From Thermoplasmata archaeon (GTDB lineage: Archaea; Thermoplasmatota; Thermoplasmata; Thermoplasmatales; Thermoplasmataceae), in contig JAKAVO010000005.1 of NCBI GenBank assembly GCA_021817255.1, positions 1 to 64,000 of the forward strand: a DNA stretch of 64,000 bases. The letters run 5' to 3'. A program made the translations under genes and the position numbers. Positions 1-9,499 of the stretch are shown here, piece after piece; position 1 is the first letter of the stretch, and every line of letters starts with the position of its first letter. The notes beneath the pieces are model-generated. The model saw only the letters and a list, made by a program, of their open reading frames with translations. It was not told the origin of the DNA and ran no database searches.

Positions 1-164
1 ACAAAAAATGAGAGTTCTACAACAAACATTACAGGGTTCTCAATCAGCCTGAGAGGGCTCAGCCGAATAATAGAATCGTATATTACGTATTTTTTGCTTA
101 CAACTTCAGCCCGATCAACTGCCTTCATCTTGGCATCATCTCTAACTTTAGGCTTAAAGGCCAT
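1..164 (-). CDS. kdpB: Potassium-transporting ATPase subunit B, N-terminal fragment (runs off window)
   Basis: Reverse strand from ATG at 164 reads MAFKPKVRDDAKMKAVDRAEVVSKKYVIYDSIIRLSPLRLIENPVMFVVE, typical KdpB N-terminus; overlaps the kdpA 3' end. Confidence 0.85.
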   Translation of the reverse strand, partial: MAFKPKVRDDAKMKAVDRAEVVSKKYVIYDSIIRLSPLRLIENPVMFVVELSFF

Positions 165-1815
165 TTGCCATCCCCTCCAGGTGCATTAAAATTGGGCCAA
201 CAGCAAAGAATGGAAAGAATGTCAGCACAACAAGGATTAATATGCTCATGATCAGAATAACAGGGAATATGAGATCATCAGTTCTAAGGGCGACGTCGTC
301 ACTTCTTTTCCGCTCCTGCATTCTGCCTGCTATGGCAAGCATAATAACTATGGGAATAAAACGCCCGCTCCACATTACTATTGCTGTTGAAACGTTGAAA
401 AACACAGTATTTCCTTGTGTTCCCAGAAAGTCAGAGCCATTATTTGCTGCTGCAGACGTAAACTCATAGAAAATCTCGGTAAATCCCACTGGGCCATTGC
501 CCAGGCCAATCGCGTGAACAGCTCCTGTAGCATATGCGACTACGGTTGGGACAAGTATGATTATTGGATGGGCTAAAAATGCCAGTACTGCTAACTTAAC
601 GTCTGCCGCATTTATCTTGGCCCCAAGGTATTCAGGCGTTCTCCCGGCCATGAGCCCCACGATAAAAACGGTTATCAAAACATACATCAGCATATACATG
701 GCTCCAACCCCTATTCCACCAGGGGTTGCCTGGATAGACATTCCCATGAAAGCTGCCAGAATTACCAATGGGTGCATGGCAGCCAGGGATGTGTTCACAG
801 ATCCTGTGGTGAATGCAGTTGTTGTGACTGTCCAAAAGACAGTTGAGAATCCACCAAATCTTGCCTCCATACCAGCACCCAGCACTGTAAGTGGAACCAA
901 TGCAACTGCAAAATCTATGGCATAAAGCCCGTAAGATGCCAGGAATAGTGTTCTTCCTTCCTTCTTTTTTCTAATCATTCTTCCAAAGAGGAAGAGCATT
1001 GCTGTTGGAAGTATCATCATAGCCCCAAGTTCGAAGTAATTGGAAAGTGGGCTTGGATTCTGAAATGGATAGGCTGAATTTGAACCAAAATATCCCCCGC
1101 CATTTGTTCCCAATTGCATAATTGCAACAAGGGATGAGATCGGGCCAGTTTTGATTATTTCCATTCCACCGGATAGTGTTTTCACGAGATCATAACCACT
1201 TAAGGACTGGGGAATGCCTAAAGCAACAAAGATTAAGGCAGATATTAAACTCAAAGGTATCAAAACCCTTGTGATGCTCCTTACAAAATCAACATAGAAA
1301 TTTCCCAGGTATCCTTTATCCTGTGTTCTTCCAGAAAAACCTCTGAATATGGCAACTGCCACAGCCAACCCTGATGCAGCTGATGTGAACTGGAGAAATT
1401 GAATCCCAACCATCTGGCTCAGATATGACAGGGAAGAGCCTCCTCCATAATGCTGAAGGTTTGTGTTAGATGCGATGGACATTGCAGTATTCAAGGCCAA
1501 AGACCAGCTAAGATCCGGGAATTTCATTGGATTAAGTGGAAGAAATCCCTGAAATAAAAGTACAAGAAAAGAAATTATTGTGCCAAAAATAGTGAAAATA
1601 AAGAGGCTTTTAAAGTACTCCTTCCATTTCATCCCCTTTTCCTTGTCGATGCCCAATAAATAATAAATAAAATTGTCGATTGGGTCAAAAATCTTGTCGA
1701 GAACACTATTGCGGCTTTCATAAACGGTCTGTAAATATTTAGCCAGTTCAATTGAGAGGACTATTATTATTGCCCAGACCAGTGCAATAATAAGAAAATA
1801 AAGTGGCCCGATCAT
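154..1815 (-). CDS. kdpA: Potassium-transporting ATPase potassium-binding subunit KdpA
   Basis: 553 aa multi-TM; KdpA-like motifs such as TNGGGYFGSNSAYPFQNPSPLSNYFE and SAAANNGSDF. Confidence 0.95.
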   Translation of the reverse strand: MIGPLYFLIIALVWAIIIVLSIELAKYLQTVYESRNSVLDKIFDPIDNFIYYLLGIDKEKGMKWKEYFKSLFIFTIFGTIISFLVLLFQGFLPLNPMKFPDLSWSLALNTAMSIASNTNLQHYGGGSSLSYLSQMVGIQFLQFTSAASGLAVAVAIFRGFSGRTQDKGYLGNFYVDFVRSITRVLIPLSLISALIFVALGIPQSLSGYDLVKTLSGGMEIIKTGPISSLVAIMQLGTNGGGYFGSNSAYPFQNPSPLSNYFELGAMMILPTAMLFLFGRMIRKKKEGRTLFLASYGLYAIDFAVALVPLTVLGAGMEARFGGFSTVFWTVTTTAFTTGSVNTSLAAMHPLVILAAFMGMSIQATPGGIGVGAMYMLMYVLITVFIVGLMAGRTPEYLGAKINAADVKLAVLAFLAHPIIILVPTVVAYATGAVHAIGLGNGPVGFTEIFYEFTSAAANNGSDFLGTQGNTVFFNVSTAIVMWSGRFIPIVIMLAIAGRMQERKRSDDVALRTDDLIFPVILIMSILILVVLTFFPFFAVGPILMHLEGMANGL

Positions 1816-2031
1816 GATGGTTTCCCCTCATTTATTTCAAAGAAAAACAACCCTGAGCCTTTCCTGGTTGTAATTCGAAAAGTGTCATTTAAAATGTATG
1901 ACGCTTTTGAACCTAAAACAGTTCCCATTGACATTATCTTATTTAAATATCTTACGAAACAATTAAATTCTATAACTTTCAAAATATCACCTTCATATTT
2001 ATACCATTCACGAAAAGAGTTTAATTAAAAA

Positions 2032-2352
2032 CTAGTTTCCACTGTTTCTATTTTCTGGAGAGATATGTTCTGCCCTTGGACCCTTGGCCACTTTCAGGAC
2101 TATAGAACTTACAACACTCTTAACACCGGGAATTTTCATTATTTTGTTTTTAAGTGTATCCCTGAACTCTTCTATGCTTTTCGAGATAACCATAGTCGCG
2201 ATGTCAAATTCGCCAGTTACCTCATATGCCTCTTCAACAGAATTAATTTTGCAGAGGTCCCTCATTACATCTTCCAGTCGTGTCGTGTCTACAAATATAT
2301 CGACTATAGCTGTGACTTGTTTTTCATTATCTAAATCTTCCCCAACACTCAT
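2032..2352 (-). CDS. Stand-alone Lrp/AsnC ligand-binding (RAM) domain protein
   Basis: 106 aa; VDTTRLEDVMRDLCKINSVEEAYEVTGEFDIATMVISKSIEEFRDTLKNKIMKIPGVKSVVSSIVL; no HTH present. Confidence 0.7.
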   Translation of the reverse strand: MSVGEDLDNEKQVTAIVDIFVDTTRLEDVMRDLCKINSVEEAYEVTGEFDIATMVISKSIEEFRDTLKNKIMKIPGVKSVVSSIVLKVAKGPRAEHISPENRNSGN

Positions 2353-2932
2353 CGCTTTCCTTCCCAGTCATTAAATTTGAATATAAATATCTTTGTTGGT
2401 ATTATCTTTAGTATAGGATAATATATACAATTACTGGTTCTAAACGAGATAATATAAATATCAGACGACATATAGCAATTATAAACATTCCGATTAGCAC
2501 CAACGAATGTAACTGAGTTTTTGTAATGGCAATTTTGAGATCAGGCATTTTATCTTTGCTTATTTCCCGAAATAAACTGATTTGTTTTATGAATCTGCTA
2601 TTTACTGACTTCACAAAAAGTATATCAATTTATAAAATAGCAATGTTATATCAAAGGCATTGCAAAATACTATCTCAGTGAAAAGCATGAAGGATGTTAG
2701 AAGTATGGCCATAATCCTGTGAAATGGAAAAGATCCAGTCAAGAATCTGAGTTGTCGGCTATTCCAGTTCTCATTGACTCTCCATAAAGATCTGCCTGAT
2801 TCATAACGTTGTTTGAAATGGAGTGTTATGGATGGCTCTCTGGCATTAATCCTGTTAGCCTATGCCGATTTGCAAAGCACTTTTCACGGCTTCGCTTCAT
2901 TTTATCATTGATCTTTTCAGCTCACAGTTTAA

Positions 2933-5704
2933 TCAGTTCTTACTGTATTTTATTGCCATTGAATAACCAAGCACTACAAGTATGCCCAAGAATGCGAATA
3001 ACGCGTATAGCTCAATGCGTGATATCCCCGCACTTTCTTCTCTAAAATTAACTTCATAGGATTTTGGTTCACCGTTCACTTTTAGCAAAATGCTTTGATT
3101 TGATGTTTTATATCCAGTCACGTTGCAAATGCTGTACAGATATGTACCGTTTGTTTTGGTAAAATAGATTGTTGAACCTGTTGAGCTGTATATTTTTCCA
3201 CCTACGCTTATATTCCACAATGTGCCTGGGGATAACCCATTTTCTATGACTGTTACTGCATATTCAACTTCAGAGAATGCAATTGATTTTGAGACTGAAT
3301 TTCCATTCACTGTAAAAGATCCTGGAGATCCTGCAAATGTCTTATCTGTTGTTGCAATTGTGTATGCATAAGATCCATTGGCCAGGGAGAGTGTTATGGC
3401 AGAAGTCGTGGACGAGAAAGACTTGCCATTTGTCATATTCACATACCACATAGTTCCTGGGGAGAGGTTGGTTTCTGTGAGTATTGCTTTATAAGTGACC
3501 CTGGAGAAAGCAAATGATATTGGAACTCCGGCACCCTTTACGGCAAATTGGGTTGAACGTGGTGAGGGTTCATAAGTCTTATTTCCTGTTGATATTGTAT
3601 ACGCATAAGATCCATTGGCCAGAGAATATGAAAAATATGGCCCTGTTATTGGCCCTGAATCCATTCCGTTGCTGAGATTAACATACCAAATTAATCCTGA
3701 TGGAGGGCTGGATGGTGTGAATGTTGCCTTATAAGTGACTGCGGAGAACACAATTGATATGGGAACTGGAGTTCCATTCACTGTAAAAGATCCTGAAGGC
3801 GGTGAAGATTCATAAATTTTATTTACACCTATTTCGTACCCATAGGATCCATTTAATAACTGGAATGCATAAGATAATCCGGATATTGGGCCTGAATCCA
3901 TTATTTCGGTTCCATAGGTTAAATTAACATACCACGCAAATTTTGATGGAATTTTGGATTCAGTGAACTTCACCGTGTATGTCTTCTTAAATACTACTGT
4001 GTAGCTCGCATTTTTATTGATAATCGATATGAATGTACTTGTATTAAAATATCCAGTTGCACTGAAACTTATCAGATAATCCCCAGGTGAAAGGTTTAGT
4101 TTTATGTAGGAGGAGTTAACTGGATAAACCTTGCTGTACAAACTCACCTGCCATTCATAATTCTGTGGCAATCCTTTCTCATATATTGATATCTCGTAGC
4201 TGTCTGAGGAATTATAAGTTATTCCACGGGAGAATAGGGGAGACCAGTATATGGTAAATATTGTTGAAGTTGCCATATCAATAGAGCTGGCTGCATTAAA
4301 CGTGTAAAACAATGATCTGTTGTTTTCTGCAACCAGTACATTTGTTTTAGGGTTAGAGGTCTTGTTCATTTCATTCTGAAGCCATTTGATTGAAGTTGTC
4401 AGCACTGAGTTGTTGTAATAATTAAAGTATAGCCCGTATACATCTCCTGACTTGTTCGTATAACCTCCTGACTGAAGGCCTGAAGCCAGATGATGAAATG
4501 TTAGAACTTCCTGATTGCCCATAGTTTCTACATCATTGACATAGTTTGACGAAGCAATCTGTTTTAATCCAGATATTTTGTTAGTACGCAGGTTATAGAA
4601 AAAATAATAGCTGATGTATTTGCCATTATTGCTTCCATTGAGAAGAATGTTTTGATAAAAAGAAATCAGATCTGTTCCATTGCTTTCCTGTGTTATGAAG
4701 AACGGCAGGTTATTGTCTGTGTGTGCCCCTTTGTAAAATGTTTTATAAACCAGCTTAAAAGTGTTCGTTGCCCAGTTGTAATCCCCAATGGTAATTTTTC
4801 CACAGGTGGTTGACATCTGAAAACCAGAATATTCTGAAATTGCATTGTTATTATTAATGTCTCCAATTCCCAATCCCCCAATATTATATGCATAGAATTT
4901 CTTGCTGTATATATTCCAGATATAAATCCCATTGGAGACTGTGATATTTGTAGTGGAAGAAGAACTGAACTCAATGAGGTATGTCCCATTGCTGACACTA
5001 AAAGGATAGATATTATACCAGCTATTCCCTCCCTTGCCACCCTTTCCAAGCATAGCCTTGTTTATGCTTAATGTTGTATTTGCATTCGCATATTCATTAT
5101 TCGCAGTATTGTATATTTGAATATAGATGTAATTCTTGATCAGTCCATAAGATGTGATCTCAGATATTGTGCCATTGGGAAATTGTGTATAATATATATT
5201 CTGTCTTGTTGCATAAAAGTAAGTTATGCCGGCATTAGAATTTCTAACAGGAGGTATGATATAATTTTGCCATTTACTTGCCAATACTCTTAATGAATGT
5301 GTTGAAAGCTGGTAAAATACAAGATAATTGCTCTCATTCTGGTAAATGAAACCTTCACTCCCATTGATACACCCCAGTATAGGTTGGTTTGGCATCCCTC
5401 GCCCATAGTCATTCTTCCCCATTTGCCATGGGTTGAAATGAGGCAACGTATAATTTGCATAACTGGTGGGCACTGTGTATTTTTTCATTCCGCCCGACAT
5501 ATTTTCTGCTGTAATAGCAGAATTGCCCCCCAAAATGGATGCTCTTCTATCTGAAATGTGGTGAACAGTGGAATTGCCTGAGTGGGCAAGAGTTAAACCT
5601 CCGGCTGAAAAAAGGAAAAAAATAGACGATACTAAAATAATATTTTTCATTATAGTGCTATTTCTTCGTTCTTTGTGGCTTTTCATTTTCGGATCTCCTT
5701 GCAT
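2933..5704 (-). CDS. Secreted/cell-surface protein with five C-terminal tandem beta-type repeats and C-terminal TM anchor
   Basis: 923 aa; signal-like MKNIILVSSIFFLFSAGG; NxS/T rich; repeated 'xGLxPGTxWYVNxTNG...LxNGSYxYxI...SFTVNG...F' modules; C-terminal TM IELYALFAFLGILVVLGYSMAIKYSKN. Confidence 0.75.
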   Translation of the reverse strand: MQGDPKMKSHKERRNSTIMKNIILVSSIFFLFSAGGLTLAHSGNSTVHHISDRRASILGGNSAITAENMSGGMKKYTVPTSYANYTLPHFNPWQMGKNDYGRGMPNQPILGCINGSEGFIYQNESNYLVFYQLSTHSLRVLASKWQNYIIPPVRNSNAGITYFYATRQNIYYTQFPNGTISEITSYGLIKNYIYIQIYNTANNEYANANTTLSINKAMLGKGGKGGNSWYNIYPFSVSNGTYLIEFSSSSTTNITVSNGIYIWNIYSKKFYAYNIGGLGIGDINNNNAISEYSGFQMSTTCGKITIGDYNWATNTFKLVYKTFYKGAHTDNNLPFFITQESNGTDLISFYQNILLNGSNNGKYISYYFFYNLRTNKISGLKQIASSNYVNDVETMGNQEVLTFHHLASGLQSGGYTNKSGDVYGLYFNYYNNSVLTTSIKWLQNEMNKTSNPKTNVLVAENNRSLFYTFNAASSIDMATSTIFTIYWSPLFSRGITYNSSDSYEISIYEKGLPQNYEWQVSLYSKVYPVNSSYIKLNLSPGDYLISFSATGYFNTSTFISIINKNASYTVVFKKTYTVKFTESKIPSKFAWYVNLTYGTEIMDSGPISGLSYAFQLLNGSYGYEIGVNKIYESSPPSGSFTVNGTPVPISIVFSAVTYKATFTPSSPPSGLIWYVNLSNGMDSGPITGPYFSYSLANGSYAYTISTGNKTYEPSPRSTQFAVKGAGVPISFAFSRVTYKAILTETNLSPGTMWYVNMTNGKSFSSTTSAITLSLANGSYAYTIATTDKTFAGSPGSFTVNGNSVSKSIAFSEVEYAVTVIENGLSPGTLWNISVGGKIYSSTGSTIYFTKTNGTYLYSICNVTGYKTSNQSILLKVNGEPKSYEVNFREESAGISRIELYALFAFLGILVVLGYSMAIKYSKN
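3038..4198 (-). repeat. Five tandem protein repeats (about 72-82 aa each) inside the surface protein
   Basis: Residues about 503-574, 575-656, 657-736, 737-813, 814-889 align on (T)YxxxxTExxLxPGxxWYVNLxNG ... LxNGSYxYxI ... VNGxxVxxxIxFSxV; counted by hand from the translation. Confidence 0.75.
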
Positions 5705-6099
5705 TAGGCCGATTACTATTCATATGGTACATTAAATTAGTTATTAACTTTTTTAAAAATGCTTAAAGGCTCAAATATATGAAATCATCCGGCACTACCC
5801 TTAATTTGAATTTTTCCATATGCCCCGGTTTAGGAACGGATCTTCACATTAGAGCTATTTAGTTATTTTATTAGAATATCCTTGTTTTCCCATTTCAATA
5901 CTGGCAATTGATCGTTTTTTATTTGATTGTTGATCAAAGTCCTTTAATTTGTTTACAAAACTTAGAGATTATTCTGCCTTCATGAGAGTTGAAAGTTTGG
6001 TATCCTGAACTTTCCTTAGTCGATTGTGTTAAATCACACAATATTATTGCCAGCCTTCAGGGATATATGCTGATACTTACAGCATTTCTTTGTTTGCGT

Positions 6100-6616
6100 T
6101 TAGTTTTTCTTTCGTATAATGAACTTGCAGGCTCCATTTCCATTTATTTTTTTATGGACAGAATCTACATCAGCATCCTGAAGAGCGCCAAACATCTGGC
6201 TTTCAAGAGAACACGCCTTTCCATTCTTCATAGCTATCTTGAGAATGGGGCAATTCAATTCGAGAAGTTCTGATATCGAATCATCTATTTTCCTGATTTC
6301 TGGGAAATAATTGTCTACCTTTCTGAGTGTGGCAAGTTTCAATAATCTGTCCTCTTCTTTCACTTCCCTGAGTTTTTCCCTGTAATCAGATAGTACGGTT
6401 TTTTTGGCGTTTCTCGAGAAAAGAGTTCAAGAGATTTTCATTTCCTGTTTCCATTAAATATTCAAGCAGGGACTGCAAAAGCTGGCTGTCTGAGTTTATA
6501 AGCTGATCCCCGGAACTTTCCACCAATTTGTACCTGTTCAAAGGCCTTCCCACTTTTCCCCTTCCAATGCTTCGTTCAACTAATCCAGCGTGTTCTAGCA
6601 CCTCAACATGAAGCAT
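6100..6616 (-). pseudogene. SufR-like (HTH plus Cys-motif) transcriptional regulator, frameshifted and lacking the N-terminal half of its HTH
   Basis: ORF 6616-6386 (HVEVLEHAGLVERSIGRGKVGRPLNRYKL) joins in another frame to 6363-6100 (ELNCPILKIAMKNGKACSLESQMFGALQDADVDSVHKKINGNGACKFIIRKK). Continuity ...LEKRQK/TVLSDYREKLREVKEEDRLLK... is restored by removing one A from an A7 tract at 6399-6405; an in-frame TAA lies 7 codons upstream of the ATG. Confidence 0.65.
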
Positions 6617-6701
6617 GCAATTATGTAAACAAACTTATATTCTCCAAATTATGCTTATTTCAGCTGCAAAAGAGAGTCTGGTTCTAAGAATTAACTTTGA
6701 A

Positions 6702-6998
6702 TCATATGAATTGGAGCCACAGCATTATAGGATCATCTTCCCCTTCCAGTTCTGTCTCAGTTTCCCCAAAGGAACTGATGGTCTTGAAGGAGAGAAAATA
6801 TATCTTGCCTTCCTCTTTAATGCCTTTCATAATGTGTTCAACGGGTTGCCCATTTGGCAAATGTGCCTGAGCTTCTGGAAGTTCCGGGTAAAACACAAGT
6901 TCTATTTTATCGCCTTCTTTTTCCTGCAGGTGGTAAGATCTATTTTGTATGATGAAATCCTTGAGCTTTTCCTCCTCGACCCACGGCTTGTCTATCAT
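6702..6998 (-). CDS. Hypothetical protein (98 aa, acidic)
   Basis: Longest clean ORF in the interval; no family recognised. Confidence 0.45.
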   Translation of the reverse strand: MIDKPWVEEEKLKDFIIQNRSYHLQEKEGDKIELVFYPELPEAQAHLPNGQPVEHIMKGIKEEGKIYFLSFKTISSFGETETELEGEDDPIMLWLQFI

Positions 6999-7120
6999 AA
7001 CTGCAGATTGTTTGATCTTTTAAAATGTTATTTAAAAATTTTATCATTCAATAATGCAAAACATTTCAGAAGAAAATTGTTGCCGATTCTGAAATAGAAA
7101 TTAAGAAATGCCAAGTCCTT

Positions 7121-8059
7121 CTACAGCAACGGGCCAACGAGCAGGGGCAACAATGATGTAATATCCCCATAAACATTAACAAATTTTGCATCTGGCTTTA
7201 CCTTTTTCCATGATATTGCTTCTTCAAGCTTTGCACCAGATAAAGAGCCATCATACTCCTGGGCCGTTGTAATGTATATTGCAGAATCAAGCCCACCCCT
7301 GAACTGGTTCCACCAAATGGTATGGTGCTTTGAAATGCCTCCTCCAATCATGAGGGCCCCTGTTTTCTTTGCATCGAAGATAATGTCGGAAAGGTCGTGT
7401 TCATCCTGAAGAACATCAACGACAAAATCTGAATTCATTTCCTTGAAAGACCAAAGCTGTGAGCCAAAGGAACCATCTGTTATCCCCGGGACAAAAATAG
7501 GGATGTGATTTTTTGCAGCATTGTAAAGAATGGAATCTTCATTTTTTATTTCCATCCCTATTCTTTCTATGAGTTTCCATGTTGTCCACTTTTTGCTTTC
7601 AGCATATAATTTTTCCAGTCTCTTCTGCATAAATTCTTCCATGATTTCCCCATAGCTTTCATCGGGAATGACCACGCTGCCAAGCCTGTTTATTCCAAGA
7701 TCCTTTAATTCCCTGTCATTGTAATCAAATGAACCACAGTAATAGTCTTTGAATGATCTTGCAATATCATGATCCAGTGTTCCACACGTTGTTATTATGA
7801 CATCAACCATCTTCCTCTTTACCATATCATTAATTATTCCTCTTGTGCCTGTAGAAATAATGTCTGCAGGAAAAGAGAGAAATGTTGTGTTTTCCTCTTC
7901 AACCATCTCCTTCAGTATTTCATAGGCTACGCCAATTTTAGAAGACGTAAACCCCCCTGATTCCAGGAATTGGCCAATCAGTTCTCCCAAAGTTGTGTTT
8001 TTTGATATTCTTTCATCCTTAACTGGAATGCTTAATAGTTTTTTCTTATCCGGCATCAT
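7121..8059 (-). CDS. dys: Deoxyhypusine synthase
   Basis: 312 aa; motifs FPADIISTGTRGIINDMVKR, TTCGTLDHDIAR, PIFVPGITDGSFGSQLW, GALMIGGGISKHHTIWWNQFRGGLDSAIYITTAQEYDGSLSGAKLEEAISWKKV. Confidence 0.95.
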   Translation of the reverse strand: MMPDKKKLLSIPVKDERISKNTTLGELIGQFLESGGFTSSKIGVAYEILKEMVEEENTTFLSFPADIISTGTRGIINDMVKRKMVDVIITTCGTLDHDIARSFKDYYCGSFDYNDRELKDLGINRLGSVVIPDESYGEIMEEFMQKRLEKLYAESKKWTTWKLIERIGMEIKNEDSILYNAAKNHIPIFVPGITDGSFGSQLWSFKEMNSDFVVDVLQDEHDLSDIIFDAKKTGALMIGGGISKHHTIWWNQFRGGLDSAIYITTAQEYDGSLSGAKLEEAISWKKVKPDAKFVNVYGDITSLLPLLVGPLL

Positions 8060-8172
8060 GGTGAGTGATTGATTACTAATACAGGTATTTTACCTTTCTT
8101 TTCTCTGGAGCATAATGTAATGTTTTATTACTAAAATTTTAATACAGATGATCTTATCACAAAAATGGAATT

Positions 8173-9441
8173 ATGGATAAAATAATCAATAAAAATGAAA
8201 AAGGTATGATTGCAACTTTAATGCTTCTTTCTTTATTTGTGGATCAATGGAACGTTTTCGTAGTTCCTATGTCAAATTTCTTCATAAGAGATACATTCAT
8301 TAAGACAAGTCTGTTGTTTGGGCTTGCCAGTGGCGCCATAATTGGTGGTGCAGCTGTAGGCTCCCTTTTCGGTGGAGCGCTGTCAGACAGGATCGGGAGG
8401 AAAAAGATATTTATCATGAACATGGTTATATTCATTCTTGCCGACCTCGGTTCTGCAATATCTTCAACACCCGGCATGTTTATCATTTTCAGATTTATAG
8501 CAGGAATCGCAGTAGGTTCCGACCTGGCTAATTGCTATTGCTTTATTATGGATATAATAGGTACAGGAGACAGGGAAGTTACTGGAGCTAAAAATACGCT
8601 TATGGCAAGTTTTGCCATCGTCGTTATTAATTTAATGATACTCTTTTTCCTTCTTGGAAGAATAGATTACAGCAATGTTTGGAGGCTTGCAATGGGAATT
8701 TCAGCCATTCCGGCAGTCATTGCACTTGTAGCTTCAAGAAAACTGAAGGAAAGTTATCTATGGGGTAAATCCACAAAGAGAAGTGGTGGTTACTTTGGCT
8801 TTATTAAAAAATTGAGAGAAGATGACATCAGGTGGAGGGCGACAAGTTTCAGCTGGATCTCAGGCATAGTGAGTTCGGTTGAAGTGGGAACATTTGCATT
8901 CTTTATACCACTTTTGATATCCAACTTCAGAATTTCCAGCCTCCTGGATCAGAGATACCTGATTATCTTTATCTATTCATTTGGTTTGCCAGCTGGCTTC
9001 CTTGGGCCGAAGTTTCTTCCAAAAATTGGCCTGAGAAGCCTGAGCATTTATGGGTATGCGATCACATTGATCTCCCTCATTGGCTCCGGTATCTTCATTT
9101 TAACGGGATATTACCTCATAGTCCCGTTTTTCATGATATTATTTGTATGGGGAAACCACTGGAACAATCAACCTATACTTACATCACAATCCCTCATTTC
9201 TGATCCAGAGTACAGAGGCAGTGCTACAGGGTTCTCGAATTTTATAGCCGAGGTCCCCACATTTCTCTCAATTACCATTTTCCCCGTGCTTGCAAGCACC
9301 ATAGGGCCAGGCATTTCAACCATAATGTTGGCGATTGCCCCTGCAATAGGCCTTACTGTTTCCCTGATTATATTCAGGGAGGTATATGGATATGATAAGA
9401 ATACAAAGATTGCTGGAAATGTTCTCGGCGAAAATGCGTGA
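8173..9441 (+). CDS. Major facilitator superfamily transporter
   Basis: 422 aa multi-TM; GGALSDRIGRKKIF loop motif; FRFIAGIAVGSDLANCY. Confidence 0.85.
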   Translation: MDKIINKNEKGMIATLMLLSLFVDQWNVFVVPMSNFFIRDTFIKTSLLFGLASGAIIGGAAVGSLFGGALSDRIGRKKIFIMNMVIFILADLGSAISSTPGMFIIFRFIAGIAVGSDLANCYCFIMDIIGTGDREVTGAKNTLMASFAIVVINLMILFFLLGRIDYSNVWRLAMGISAIPAVIALVASRKLKESYLWGKSTKRSGGYFGFIKKLREDDIRWRATSFSWISGIVSSVEVGTFAFFIPLLISNFRISSLLDQRYLIIFIYSFGLPAGFLGPKFLPKIGLRSLSIYGYAITLISLIGSGIFILTGYYLIVPFFMILFVWGNHWNNQPILTSQSLISDPEYRGSATGFSNFIAEVPTFLSITIFPVLASTIGPGISTIMLAIAPAIGLTVSLIIFREVYGYDKNTKIAGNVLGENA

Positions 9442-9499
9442 AATCAGATGAAGTGAATTTTTTGCTAACTCCTTATTTCCACAAAATATTTATTTAAAT

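Noticed and set aside
242-925. Plus-strand ORFs opposite kdpA (242-469, 557-925)
   Set aside because: Antisense shadows of a strongly supported kdpA; no family-like motifs.
3038-4198. CRISPR-like or DNA-level tandem repeat array
   Set aside because: Repetition is at protein-motif level with divergent DNA; no constant-length direct repeats with unique spacers.
6068-6086. ATGCTG-ATACTTA-CAGCAT hairpin as a terminator
   Set aside because: Short 6-bp stem without a defined T-run at the right place; could be chance in AT-rich DNA.
6390-6415. Canonical -1 ribosomal frameshift site (A AAA AAC) in the SufR-like gene
   Set aside because: The heptamer is present, but the continuation lies in the +1 (or -2) frame, not the -1 frame, so a standard -1 shift would not produce the fused protein.
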